In this document: positions 47,601-56,728 of the stretch, piece by piece
Layout: each line of letters opens with the position of its first letter
Numbering within the stretch: position 1 is the first letter of the stretch
Source: Petrosia ficiformis
Lineage: Eukaryota > Porifera > Demospongiae > Haplosclerida > Petrosiidae
Length of the DNA stretch: 64,000 nt
Direction: 5' to 3'
Assembly (NCBI GenBank): GCA_947044365.1
Contig: OX345636.1
Span: forward strand, 7,212,001 to 7,276,000
The notes under the pieces: model-generated
What the model was told of the DNA's origin: nothing
Seen by the model: only the letters and a program-made list of their open reading frames with translations
Databases searched by the model: none
Made by a program: the position numbers and the translations under genes

Positions 47601-50449
47601 ATAAAGGAAGTTGATTTTACATGATCAGAGCCAAATTAAGGACATACACTGAGTATAGAACATGAATAACACAAGACATACAGAGAAGTTTCAGTGGTTA
47701 TGTAGTTAATACATACATGTACATTACTACAGATCATCATGATAATTATAAACAATGATTTTTAACAAATCAATGAGAAATATATTCTTTCTTTTGATTT
47801 GCACATATATGTGCATAGTGAGACTTAGGGAAGCAGCTAGTCACATGAAAATAACAGCAAAAAAAAAACATGTATTTATTTTTTTATCTCCCCTCCCTCC
47901 CCCCACCTGCTTTGCTGATACTCCCTGCTTCACAATAGTATATTTATGAATGAAATTTCTCATGATCACTTTCTGTTATCAGTATTATGTAATTAAAGCA
48001 AAAATATTCAAATGTAATTACGGAGCAGATTTATGAGGGGTGGGCAATCTCAGCACATGCCCATCTTATTGCACATGCCAATAATAATGATTATATCAAA
48101 ACTACATAGTATAGTGTGAAACATTTTGCTAAAAAAGACAGGCGTCGATCCTGGAATTTCTTCAAGACTCTCACAAGAAAGTTGTTCAGGTAAACTTAGA
48201 GTTATGTATACTTAAGCAGCTCAGCAGTAGAGCTCTGTCATCTACAATGATCATCAGCATATGCATGGATACTTTCTATATAAGTAAGATTAGAAATTCG
48301 AAAGGGGGGGGGGGGGGGGGGGGGTGGTAGTGAAAGCTCACTCTAGCAAGGTGGCCAACCTCCTAAAATTAAAATGACAAATATCAACGTTCAAGTCCGT
48401 TGAGCGCAGAACTATGCAAAGAATGTCTATCCCACATAATATCATGCACACAAAATTGTAATTTACTCGAAGATTGTGCATTATTGCCCTTTTTAGGGTC
48501 TGAAATGTGAATTAGGGTCTGAAATGTGAATTAGGAAAATATACCCACCATACCATATATGAACCTCCAAACTGTATTGTAATGTAAATCTGAAATCATA
48601 AATCCACCCAGGTAATATGCACATCCACCTACTATTGTTTAGTTGTCAGGCATTACAAATATTGGACCAAACACCATTGATATCTCAAATTAACATATAA
48701 TTATATTTAGTGAAGCCCACCTTTCAATTGTTCAGCTTGGCTGAGTAGTTCTGTTGTTTCAGGACTTTCGTCTACTGGAGAAAAAGAAAATTAATACTAA
48801 CTATAGACATTTTTATATTAAAAATAATAATAATAATAAAATTTAAAAATTGTTTTTTTTTTAAATATTGTACAGTGTCCGATGGTAAAATAATGCAGCT
48901 TCTCTAATTTTTTGGTTACTGCATAGTTTTCATTATCAAGCATATGTACATCATCAGTGTTGTGCACATGGGGGAGCATTGTGGGGCATGCACCCCTCCA
49001 ATGTTCATTTTACATGATCGAAGTATTGCCACTCTAGCATAACATAGTAAATTACTAATACTAAAGTGCAAACGAGACAATCGACACTTTTTCTTAAGCT
49101 CCAGTGCCTGTATGGATATTATGAGATACTTCAAGAGGCAACTAGAAGAGAGTCAAAAGAATGAGGCTGATCGTGAGCGTCCATGTCCACTTTCTGACTA
49201 CTACGTTAAACTTATAAATACCATAAGTGATGTTTAATTGACCACAACACTCATGAATTATTAATTAGCCACACATTTTCGCTGTACGGTTTTATGTGCC
49301 ATTACCCCACCTCCTTACGTACATCTGTCTCCCCTCCTTTCTTTCCCTTCTGTAAACACCTCTGTACATGATTGATGAAGTAAACAGTGCTTACCTTCAG
49401 TAGGAGGATTCATGATATCTGCTGAAATAAGCTCACTGGTGTTGAAAGTATCCAAATGTTTGGCGTCATGTTGAACTTCTGACACTAAATCAAAAAGAGT
49501 TTCCAAAATTGGAAGACTTAGTCTGTTAAATTATGCTTTTTATAGAAATTTAATTAAAATGATATTATATATATATAGCCTGATACGGTCAATGAAAATT
49601 TAGAACACTGATTTTGAAATTCAAAAGCCAGAGAACTAACAAATAAAATATATGCAGGTAATTGGTGCAATATTAGATATATTCATCACCTAAATGTTTT
49701 CTGATTCTTTCCCCTACAGATACTGTTTCATCTCTTAACAAGAGAATCTTCACTACTGAGTGTAGTTTATCAGGATGCTCATCCAGTGTCTTAACAATAG
49801 CTTGTACTAGTGCTTCAGATCCTTTATCCTTTACTTTGTTCCTGGTTTCTGAAGTAATGATGTCTTCAGCACACAGTGTTTCCAATAGCTCAGTTGACTG
49901 CACTGGTAATACTTGTACAACATCATCTTGATGCTTCTTTAGGATTGCACTGGATTTACAGTCTGTGATTAAAGAATGTATGATTGATAATGTTCTGTTA
50001 TTATTACTAACATAAGCAGACAACATTATATAGCTAGCTACACATTGCATATGTGCAAGGAGTTATTTATTTATACTCACAATCTGTGACAAGTATATAA
50101 TATTACCGTTAATATAACTACCTTCATAGTCTTTAACGAGTAATTCAGTAAGACTATCACCAATAACACTACCTCCTTCTTTGAGAATATCCAATAATTT
50201 TTTGAATACTCGTCCATTCAAAGTGACGGCTTCACGAATTGAGGTTAGGACTAGATGCATTCGTCGCTGAGTAGACAAGTTTATGTTATCATCCATCACC
50301 TTTAGATAAACATTATCTGGAAGTATTCGAGCTGCAAATAGTTTTCTTGCTAGTTCAAAAGGGTCTATGGTAGATTCAACAATTTTGTCGAAATTCATAC
50401 GAAGAGCTGTTCGGGCTGCATTTATATCAATTGGCATTGCAGATTCCAT
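32122..50449 (-). CDS. CARD-CARD-unnamed domain-coiled coil-3xMATH adaptor (TRAF-like), 13 exons, 1152 aa
   Basis: Exons in coding order: 50449-50122, 49962-49690, 49484-49395, 48774-48721, 47169-47089, 46847-46135, 45300-45243, 44530-44447, 44330-44268, 43775-43617, 42560-42042, 33619-33104, 32642-32122. All junctions are GT..AG with agreeing phase, phase 1 throughout except phase 0 between exons 6 and 7, and the sum is 1153 codons including the stop. Residues 5-105 and 112-198 are CARD-like helical domains, 200-275 an acidic linker, 276-513 an unnamed domain, 513-634 charged coiled coil, and about 655-805, 830-979 and 1003-1150 TRAF-type MATH domains. Classical TRAFs have an N-terminal RING and zinc fingers, none of which is present. 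The likely role is a cytosolic adaptor that binds death-fold partners and receptor tails; this is inference. The main doubt is whether exons 12-13, beyond an 8.4 kb intron, belong to it. Confidence 0.75.
33104..33619 (-). CDS. Exon 12: second MATH domain
   Basis: 172 codons, phase 1-1, ATCATAG acceptor and GTAATA donor. Blocks: GYKLRVHVDANG, THLSVGVCLMKGENDEYL, KWPLNSEITIQLLNWRED and LHNDTLCFRVSKVIIH. Closely related to exon 13, so the two arose by exon duplication. Confidence 0.85.
35110..35225 (+). repeat. tRNA-derived SINE-like sequence
   Basis: GGTGGCTCAGATAGTAAAAG resembles a D arm with A box, and GGTCCATGGTTCAATCATAG a B box and T arm, about 30 bases apart, followed by a TTTTATTTTATTC tail. 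The cloverleaf is degraded. Confidence 0.5.
35312..35390. repeat. Short tandem repeat, about 30 bp unit
   Basis: TTTAGTATTGATATTG(C/T)ACAG + GTAGTG recurs about three times; single related units occur near 35640 and 40860. Confidence 0.7.
36016..36595 (+). pseudogene. Ty3/gypsy retrotransposon pol fragment (reverse transcriptase to RNase H)
   Basis: The plus-strand frame contains the reverse transcriptase active-site box CYIDDILVSG followed by the helix HLDSLEEVLKRL and EYLAYVIDEKGL, then, in shifted frames, the connection block EAIHNFPV and LMFLLGLVYYY, and an RNase H-like LPLLIATDIS start. The order and spacing fit gypsy pol. A TGA follows HSK, and several further stops and shifts are present. 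No LTRs, gag or integrase were found, so this is a truncated fossil in the intron. Confidence 0.8.
36588..36768. mobile_element. Foldback element, 181 bp
   Basis: The arms ATAGTAAGCATTTGATAAAA and TTTTATCAAATGTTTACTAT, then TTACATTTGATCAG / CTGATCAAATGTAA and CTATTCCTGTT / AACAGGAATAG, pair along nearly the full length. It abuts the end of the gypsy fragment. Confidence 0.8.
36873..37551 (-). mobile_element. Crypton-like remnant with CTCAAACATCAAA inverted ends
   Basis: CTCAAACATCAAA near 36874 is repeated inverted as TTTGATGTTTGAG at 37492-37504. Both are next to hairpins with TTATATAACC-type arms (36893-36944 and 37514-37551). The coding remnant 37049-37438 lies between. Cryptons are not known for terminal inverted repeats, so the pairing could be coincidental or mark another element type. 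Confidence 0.5.
37049..37438 (-). pseudogene. N-terminal domain of a Crypton/KIAA1958-like (DUF3504-associated) protein
   Basis: From ATG 37438 the frame has MAEKENCELP, a basic KRKLSLSLSRERW and the helical block STQWALKILKDWVYGFNDRN, then LSPSFTKEELNKWFTLFIAE and YPPRTIYAIL. This W-A-x-x-x-F/L-x-x-W...L-x-x-W-L...E...YPP-x-T-Y pattern is the N-terminal DNA-binding part found before tyrosine recombinase-like domains in Crypton-derived proteins (QRICH1, ZMYM, KIAA1958 types). The frame stops after 130 codons without the recombinase, so it is a fragment. A longer frame to 37495 exists but the internal ATG fits the family better. Confidence 0.6.
38223..38470 (+). repeat. M1 family element, internally deleted
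   Basis: Left half intact (GGCCCGTAGGGCCATCCTTA, GCTCGGTCAATTAATGGGC), then a jump to the right end CACCACAAAGCAGTCATAG..TTTTTCTCTGTATATTTTGTT. Confidence 0.8.
38797..39299 (+). mobile_element. P family element, intact right end with TTAA
   Basis: Body blocks GGACTGGAAAGTCCC, CAGTGCTCTGCCTCTTTTGA and GCATGTTGGCACCAGC are shared with the other copies. The right terminus reads CAGTGCTCTAAGGGTTAA at 39282-39299, the inverted form of the family's left end. Left end truncated. Confidence 0.8.
40500..40605 (-). repeat. tRNA-like SINE head
   Basis: On the minus strand, TGGGCTGTTGGTTAAAGTGC and GGCCTGCAATCGAAAGG precede GCAGTTTCGAGCCCCAC. A and B box-like segments and the AATCGAAAGG anticodon-side sequence are typical of tRNA-derived SINEs. 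Confidence 0.55.
40916..41529. mobile_element. hAT-like MITE, 614 bp
   Basis: The ends CAGTGGCAGATCTA (40916) and TAGATCCACCACTG (41516-41529) are inverted repeats with two mismatches; CAGTGGCGGATCTA is a common hAT terminus. GGAAACCCCCTTT and GAAACCCCCTCC lie just inside. An exact 8 bp target duplication was not found. No transposase frame is present. Confidence 0.65.
41735..41845 (-). repeat. tRNA-like SINE fragment
   Basis: The minus strand has GAGAGCACTAGTTGTGGAAG and GTTCGATTCCCAGTG (good B box). The A box side is weak. Confidence 0.4.
42042..42560 (-). CDS. Exon 11: first MATH (TRAF-C type) domain
   Basis: 173 codons, phase 1-1, TACACAG acceptor and GTATGT donor. Conserved MATH blocks are YSPPFYTENGGYKLQLAVHA, GTHVSVFLHLMKGENDESL, KWPF, VQLLNWREDKGHEE and, near the end, LYNDFMCFRILKVAF. 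These match the beta-sandwich core of TRAF-C domains. Confidence 0.85.
42843..43097. repeat. M1-related element with both ends inverted
   Basis: CATCCCTATAATTGCTTT at 42844 and AAAGCAATTATAGGGATG near 43078-43095 are perfect inverted copies, giving a 255 bp element with true terminal repeats. Confidence 0.7.
43494..43567. other. Hairpin next to the exon 10 splice donor
   Basis: GGTAACAGTATCTACTAAAT and the inverted TAAATCTAGTAGAGACCATACC-like arm pair imperfectly. Outer arms GTTAAGCATA and TATGCTTAGT extend it to about 43600, 17 bp from the exon. Confidence 0.55.
43617..43775 (-). CDS. Exon 10: basic coiled coil
   Basis: 53 codons, phase 1-1, ACTAG acceptor and GTTAGG donor. Contains SKMLESKSKAIQSQLL and KMKDLELEKYKREKEKK, typical of the coiled coil that precedes the MATH domain and drives trimer formation in TRAFs. 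A foldback at 43494-43567 lies close to its donor. Confidence 0.65.
44268..44330 (-). CDS. Exon 9: coiled coil start
   Basis: 21 codons, phase 1-1, TATAG acceptor and GTAGAT donor. KCPKMRELRNQVLLLTKQLK has heptad-spaced leucines. Confidence 0.6.
44447..44530 (-). CDS. Exon 8: linker
   Basis: 28 codons, phase 1-1, GATGTAG acceptor and GTGAGG donor. VSDPPHDKKYTDISSTNIDI followed by an acidic end. Confidence 0.6.
44816..45233 (+). repeat. M1 family element, near full length (about 418 bp), best preserved
   Basis: Runs from TATGGCCCGTAGGGCCATCC to TTTTTCTCTATATACACTTG. Contains TTCCCACGGGTTCGA, GCGAGTATACGTTGTATACG, CATTCCCGGGGGCTCGGTCA, GGTAAGGAGAGTAGATAA and the right AAAGCAGTCATAGGGATAC, the inverse of the left CATCCCTATGATTG block. 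Sits in intron 7 of the MATH gene. Confidence 0.85.
45243..45300 (-). CDS. Exon 7: acidic linker
   Basis: Starts phase 0 after an ATATAG acceptor and ends phase 1 at GTATTT. Sequence ESTEEDKDATSEDQCKENK. The M1 element at 44816-45233 lies just beyond its donor. Confidence 0.6.
46135..46847 (-). CDS. Exon 6: 238-residue unnamed domain
   Basis: The acceptor is ATATAG at 46849-46848 and the donor GTATAT follows 46135. The exon starts in phase 1 and ends in phase 0. The N-terminal half is helical with CSLLNLSCMKAIAERF and IKSYNAALSEFCKSI. The C-terminal half is alpha/beta with KCETVKFILSW, EYTLDDINELLYKAFEDLAE, GNSIILTC and LTEDGVISLSIGYC. I recall this order of blocks in many uncharacterised sponge and cnidarian proteins with death-fold or NACHT parts, but know no family name for it. 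No catalytic motif is evident. Confidence 0.7.
47089..47169 (-). CDS. Exon 5: acidic linker
   Basis: 27 codons, phase 1-1, ATTCAG acceptor and GTAAGA donor. Rich in Asp and Glu (NEEMKEDTDTEIVKEDI). Confidence 0.65.
48304..48324. repeat. Poly-G run, 21 bases
   Basis: Uninterrupted G tract in intron 4 of the MATH gene, with G-quadruplex potential on the plus strand. Confidence 0.95.
48721..48774 (-). CDS. Exon 4: short linker
   Basis: 18 codons, phase 1-1, CTCCAG acceptor and GTGGGC donor. VDESPETTELLSQAEQLK, helical. Confidence 0.6.
49395..49484 (-). CDS. Exon 3: linker
   Basis: 30 codons, phase 1-1, TTTAG acceptor and GTAAGC donor. Acidic and polar (VSEVQHDAKHLDTFNTSEL), no domain. Confidence 0.65.
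49690..49962 (-). CDS. Exon 2: second CARD-like domain
   Basis: 91 codons between a TAATCACAG acceptor and a GTGATG donor, phase 1-1. Helices include DVVQVLPVQSTELLETLCAE, IITSETRNKVKDKG and LHSVVKILL, the spacing of a CARD or related death-fold bundle. It is a weaker match than the first domain. Confidence 0.7.
50122..50449 (-). CDS. Exon 1: start codon and first CARD-like domain
   Basis: ATG at 50449-50447 begins MESAMPIDINAARTALRMNF. The exon encodes about 109 residues predicted as amphipathic helices with the CARD pattern LARKLFAARILPDNVY, then a basic RRMHLVLTSI helix and VFKKLLDILKEGG. It ends with a GTAGTT donor, phase 1. A stop lies upstream in frame soon after the ATG region, and the exon is preceded by a plausible promoter gap. 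Confidence 0.75.
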
Positions 50450-50760
50450 AACTCAATCTGCAAAAATAAAAGAAGGACAATTAGAGAATAATAACCTAAG
50501 GTGAAAAATGTATACCATTTGCAACTCAAATTGTGTATCGAGATGCAACGAACCACACCCTGCACAATAACAGTTTGATGAGCCGCACCCAAGCGATCTG
50601 TTTACTTTGCGATTACAACTGCTTGCAACAGAAATGCAAATTACAGTTAACATACAAACTGTTGTTTCACTGAATAGGAAATGGTCAATAGGAAACAAAA
50701 AGTTTCAAGTGTAACTGGAAAGGAGGCACACACAATATGCCACAAACATCAAGTGATACC
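50450..50760 (-). promoter_or_regulatory. Likely promoter and 5' UTR region of the MATH gene
   Basis: The gene's ATG is followed upstream by 300 bases without repeats. CCACACCC (50553) and CCGCACCC (50584) resemble GT/KLF-type boxes. No TATA box stands out. A CTGCAG|ATTGAG-type acceptor for an untranslated first exon is possible near 50455. Confidence 0.3.
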
Positions 50761-52528
50761 ATGTGAGTAGGCCATGTACAATGTACAGGGAGGGCGTGTA
50801 GTTCCGAAGTTTGACGTAAGTTTGTGATTTGCACTGAAATCAAAATTTTTATCACTATATTGAACCGAAAGTAAAGTATTGTCCTTCATTGGATCTGATG
50901 CTAAATAATGATAGTATGGTTATATAGTAGTATGTACGTTTCTTCATGTAACCATAGCGTGATCATAATTGTAATTATCATACAATTAATCTAAGCTGTA
51001 TCATTCTTAGGATTTGGTGTGGATTGATTCTGTCTCTAGTAGCTAATATATGAAGAAACTCCCAGTTTGTGATATTATAATTGAGACCATTGTTGATGGA
51101 ATCAATAATTTAAAAGATTGTGTTTACAAATTTTAGTATTCACATTGATTCATATAGTCTGACATATCCTGTCTAGAATGAGACAGGTGAAACTATTAAA
51201 CAAGAGCTGTTTCAGTCAGATAAACAGTTCTGCTAATCAGATTGCTTCAATTCTTTGTCTAAATAAATAATTAATTATCATAAATTTTTATTTATTTATT
51301 TTTAGTGATTTATATATTGTAAAACTAATAGGTAGAAGTTATGACTTAAGGAAGATGACATCAGTAAGGATACAAGATTTGTGTCAACTTCAAAAATATG
51401 CCTCGCTGCTTTCATGATAGTAATGTAGTTGGAGTTTTGGTATTTGCGGATTCATTGGAAGGTCTCTCATACTTAGCAGGTATAATATGAACACTTTAAT
51501 GTTAATTTAATCGCTGTGTAGTCAGAAAACCAGACATTTCAACAACTTCACAGCAGTCATCATCATTGTTGTACAAACATATGCATTATGAAAACTATTT
51601 ACATAAACATGAAGTGATGTAACAACTACGTTAGGTTGGTCCTGAGGTCTTATTACAGCATTTGATGGCTAGGGCATACTCAACCATGGCAAAGGCGGGA
51701 GTGTTAAAGGTTGGTAAGGGTCATCATGTACTATTTCATTATTTCTGTTATATATAGTTGTTTTCTGACTAGTGATTACTAACATGATTATGAATATACC
51801 TAGTTAAACAAGTATAAACCAATGAAACTTTAAATTGAAATAAGTTACATGTCTGATGAATGAATACCATCTCATTCACAAATATCAGGAATTATTATCT
51901 CTAAATTATTCAACTCTTATAATAGTAATATCACCATACCTCCTCCTTCAGTAATGGGATCACTAGACTGTGACTATTAATTTGGTAAATACTGGCTATC
52001 TGTGATTGTATGTAATATGTTTTAGGACAAGCTAAATTTATTATTAGTTTATCATGCAGAATATCAGATGGGTAGGTCAATGGTTTTTAATTTATCAATA
52101 ATAATTATGATAATGAAACTAATTATCTCACATACATGTACATGTACATGTACTAGTAATAAAGTAATGATAATATAATATTATGAGGTGAAAAGAATGA
52201 AGGTTAACAGAAAGGTGGATCAGTTTTTTTTGTCCTTAGTATACATCATAATAATATGATAACTATAAATTATGAAAATATAGCAGTTATAAATATTATT
52301 GTCCTTCTAAAATAATCTATGAACATTTTTCAGAGGTCAAGATGAACATGGATGATCTTTAATATATTATACACATATCATTATACATTTATATATACAT
52401 AATATAATATATAGTAAGTCTGTCTCTTCACATTCATAATGTTCTCCAAATTAGAATGCAACACATTTGTCATGTATGTTGTGGTTTAATGTCATATCTT
52501 TCTGAACTAAATTACCAAAGTTCAAGAG
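50761..52528 (+). other. Intergenic region with a few exon-like pieces
   Basis: Three plus-strand pieces look exon-like. One is a GAC|GTAAGT donor at 50815 that could end a divergent 5' UTR. Another is 51645-51710, with PEVLLQHLMARAYSTMAKAG followed by VLK between TTAG and GTTGGTAAGG. The third is 52026-52072, read as DKLNLLLVYHAEYQM between TTTTAG and GTAGGTC. I could not join them into one phase-consistent gene and recognise no family. The rest is AT-rich with nothing seen. Confidence 0.25.
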
Positions 52529-52985
52529 CATTTACTTTAGACAGCTCATTATACATTTACATGTACATATCTTATAGTCTAATACACTCCTCATTTTTAT
52601 ATATGCATATATATACAAACCATTTCCATCAAACATAAGTACATATATATACCGCTATAAAGCAAAATACAAAGAGTTGTACTTATGTAGGGTTATATGA
52701 AAGTGGCTTGTTTAATTTGGGTCATATGTTAGCCACCTAACCTTGTTACAGATAATGTCTAATCTCTGTTTGACTTACATAGTATTTATAATAAGCTGAT
52801 GTGTTTCAGGCATGATAAAGTCAGCCATGATTACTGTATGCTAGACACCACAAAGCAGTCATACGGGTACTATTTTTTCTCTATAGATCTTGTTGCATTT
52901 ACATGTACATATCATATAATTTAACACAACCCTCATCTTACATTTACATGTACATGTACATATCATATATGCCTCATTTTGCAAT
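52529..52985. repeat. Isolated 45 bp minisatellite units and M1 right end
   Basis: CATTTACATGTACATAT..AGTCTAATACACTCCTCA at about 52550-52595, and two more units at 52890-52985, are inverted units of the 21130-21915 array. The M1 end 52795-52894 lies between them. Confidence 0.7.
52795..52894 (+). repeat. M1 family right-end fragment
   Basis: TGTTTCAGGCATGATAAAGT, CACCACAAAGCAGTCATACG, TTTTTTCTCTATAGATCTTG: the last 100 bases of the family. Confidence 0.8.
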
Positions 52986-53035
52986 TACATGAAAATTCAT
53001 GTGCCTAGCATGCCAGACAATTAACAAACGAACAC

Positions 53036-53392
53036 AACAAACAAGCAGCCAAATGGCTTATAAAATTCGTAAAACATAGTCACAAAGGGCTTAGAAAATA
53101 TTAAAGTAAAGTAGCCACCCTGGCTTAGGCAAATAACAATCAGCCACCATGGATTATAAAAATAACAATCAGTCACCTTGGATTAGAAAATAAGCAGCCA
53201 CCATGGCTTAGAAATAAGCAGCCCCATGGCTTAGAAAATAAGCAGCCACCATGGCTTAGAAATAAGCAGCCACAATAGCTTAGAAAATAGCACCCACCAT
53301 GGCTTAGAAAATAAGTAGCCACCATGGCTTAGAAAATAAGCAGCCACCATGGCTTAGAAATAAGCAGCCACCATGGCTGAGAAAATGAGAGT
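53036..53392. repeat. Minisatellite, about 24 bp unit with Kozak-like core
   Basis: The unit AGCCACCATGGCTTAGAAAA + TAAGC recurs about 12 times with decay to the left. Related single units occur near 18360-18450 (reverse strand) and 62250-62300. It ends exactly where segmental duplication copy B begins. Confidence 0.9.
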
Positions 53393-56300
53393 AGGTAACT
53401 CATTAAAAATACATGGTACTGCTGTCATCTACTAGTACAAGGAAGATACTAATATTCAGCATTAAAATTTATGCTCTAAGAAATAAATTTCACCACAAAC
53501 TAGCTATGTCAGTTCATGTTGCATATAGGTTTACTTCACAATGCACCAATGCATGTCTATCTTGGTAGATGTATAATTATATTTCTGAAGTATGCATTTG
53601 GAAGAAGATAAGATTTACTACATAATTACAACTGATATAATTATTATTAATTAAGCATCAGCAAGGGATGGATAGCTTTCTATTTTTGAATCAGTGATAG
53701 TGAGAAATATTACCAAATGAAAAATTGAATTCTGTTTTTTCTGGCTGCATATCCTTTCATAAAACAGTAAACAGATATCTTAATAGCTTGTACCTCATAA
53801 AAACTGTACAACAGAGGTTACGGAATTAATTTAAATGTTGCACTACATAATGTTCAGTATGTACATGAATTTACTGTTAAAACAAAAGTTGTATATATTC
53901 GTTCCACTCCACAGATATCAAGTTTTAAAAATTAACCACTAGGTTTAGTTGATACTAATTTCTATGGAATTTACTATTGTTTCCATGCTTTATTATGCAT
54001 GGCATATACTACTATTTACTATAGTAAATATATATTGATCAAACCAATACTTTTAAACATCACTTAACTACAATCAGTATCAATTTGCTCTCAGAAAAGA
54101 TCTTAGCTAATAAAAATTGCATTGAAATTTCGAATATCAGGGTGTGAATTGCCTAAATTTTATCTGCACTCCTCAAAAAAGAGTTGTTATATTGGCATAC
54201 TGTTTTTTTTAGGGACAAATCACTAGCTCACTAAAATAATACCATGCACAATAATAATTATGAAGCATAGAGCCTGCCGGTTGAATGGGAGATATTTTCT
54301 CATTCCATTATATACATATTTGTCTAAACTGTTCCTTACAGCGAAAGCATCACTGTAAAATGAATTTGTGTTTCAACCGTTACCTACTGCATGATCAGAT
54401 GTAATAATTATCATAGTATCTTATTCACATAATTTAACCCTCTCAAATTGTCTGTTGTCTCTGCTTTATTCATCAAAAATAGTAGATCTAGATTCAACTG
54501 AAACTTAGTAATACTGTTCTTCATACACATGAGAACAAACATGGACTATCTATTGAAGGCAGCAGTGTGTGGCAGCATGTGAATTGTATGACTTCAAATT
54601 TGTTTGAGACATGAAGCGAAGGTTATAATCCAACTATAAATTGTGTTTGTACTATGTGTCTTGTCAAATCTAAGCCAAGCTATTTTGGTATTAGAATGTT
54701 GTTATTCACAGTTACATTGTAAACTGATAGTATACACAACATGACTCATTATATATTCCATAGTAATCGCAGTTTATGCGTTGATAATTTCCTACTATTA
54801 ATTTACATAAGAACTGCCAATACTCTATTAACAACATTCACAAGTAGCCTGACTACACAATTTCATATTGGACTGCAGGGAAATGTATTGCAATTCATTC
54901 AATTGCTGAATTAATAAAAATAATGTTTTTGCATCACCACAGATATATTATAGTAATACATCAGTTTATTACTGTTTTGTTGTGAGTAATAAACATTAAA
55001 ATCACGTAAGTATAAATTTAATGCACACAGAAAGGAACCTTCCAATCAGAAGATTAAAAATTCTACTTATTATATAACTGTAATAATGAAGCAAGCATAA
55101 TTTTTATGTCAGAATTATATGGATGATCAATAAACCTTTTGTATATAATTACCTGAAGGAACTTTGTGAGGCAATCTATTAGAAATCTCACTATAGCAAA
55201 TGAAAAAAAAACATCACAATTATGAAATTTTATAACTTGAGTGGCAAAAAGACAAAAGAAAAGGTAAAAGAAGAATTCAAAAGTGTTTGACTACCTGGAG
55301 AAGGGACTGAGTTGGCTAAGATAACTCCTTATGTATACATATGAAATATATGATGATAATATGGAGAAGGGACTGAGCAGGCTAAGAGAACTCCTTATGT
55401 ATATGATAATATGCTAAGAATTCGGAGATCTTTTAATGTTCTTAACAAGTCCAATAAGAGTCCCTGTATATGAGAAAGAATAGTAATAACATCTAAGATC
55501 AGAGTGATTATTTAAGCCTAAGCAATAGTTTTGCATAATTATTATATATAATAAATATTATAGTAAAACTATATAATAAATGATAGTCTACAACTACAGT
55601 GCCAATACCCACACAGAGAATAATGAAGTAAACATGAAACCACTAATCCCTCTTTTAAATTGCTATGACAAACTAGTATAATTATATATTATAACTAGTA
55701 CTACATGAGTGATAACAACAATGTAGTTTCCTTATGAATTAAGTTAACGCTAATGAGATCTCCTGGAAGAAAAGACTTACGATATATCTTACTTGACATC
55801 CCTACGCAAATTGCACATGCGCGAAAATGTTACATAAGTATTGGCGGTAAATTCCAAATTTTCGATTACATAAGCAATATACATAGCATACATTTTTAGC
55901 TGTTCTTATCGTTCACCCCTGTTACTTACATTACCATATGACCTAGTGGCATCACCCAAACACATCAGTGTGATCCAATTACTTAGCTTTTTTGCTAAGT
56001 CCCTCCACTTTCATATGGGTGTCTTTTTTTTTCTTGGTAATGGCTGTGTTCACCTACTCTGTGAACCAATGCAATATGTCTGCTATGACTCATAGAAGGT
56101 AGTACTATCTGTTTGAGCTTTCCATTATTATACTCAAGTTTTTAAAATTAAATGCTAAATTAGGTCAGTGTGCAATTTTTTTTTTTACTTGCCAGTTATA
56201 AAGTTTGCTGATAAAAAATAGTGCAAAATGCTGGTTTATTTAGTGATCAAGAAAATAGTTGATCTTTATATCCACCAGTAAGGTAATGATTCATTAACAG

Positions 56301-56728
56301 TGATATTAGAAATAGCCATCATAGGAAGTGTAGTATACTATGACACACCCAAACTACCTAATCTAGTTATGTATTTCACACTCTACTATTATCTAATCAT
56401 AAGTGTACACTCAACATCATGAAAAGATAAACATCATCTTTACTATAATTATATCGAAATATGAAATGTAATATTGAAATTACTATGACACAAACTTTCA
56501 TCAATTTAGTATTATTGAACAAACACACATGTATACACTCTATAACAAGACTTAAACATTAAGTATTATTTTGTCTTGAAGTTGATTGTAGTTCACCACA
56601 TATTGAAGAATCTCGCCATTTCTAAACAATAAAACCAATTATAATGATTTATTGTAAAATATAATCAGAATGTATTAATTAATATAGGGTTCTTGCCAGA
56701 CTGTTTTTTAAAGGTACAAAACCCTTCT

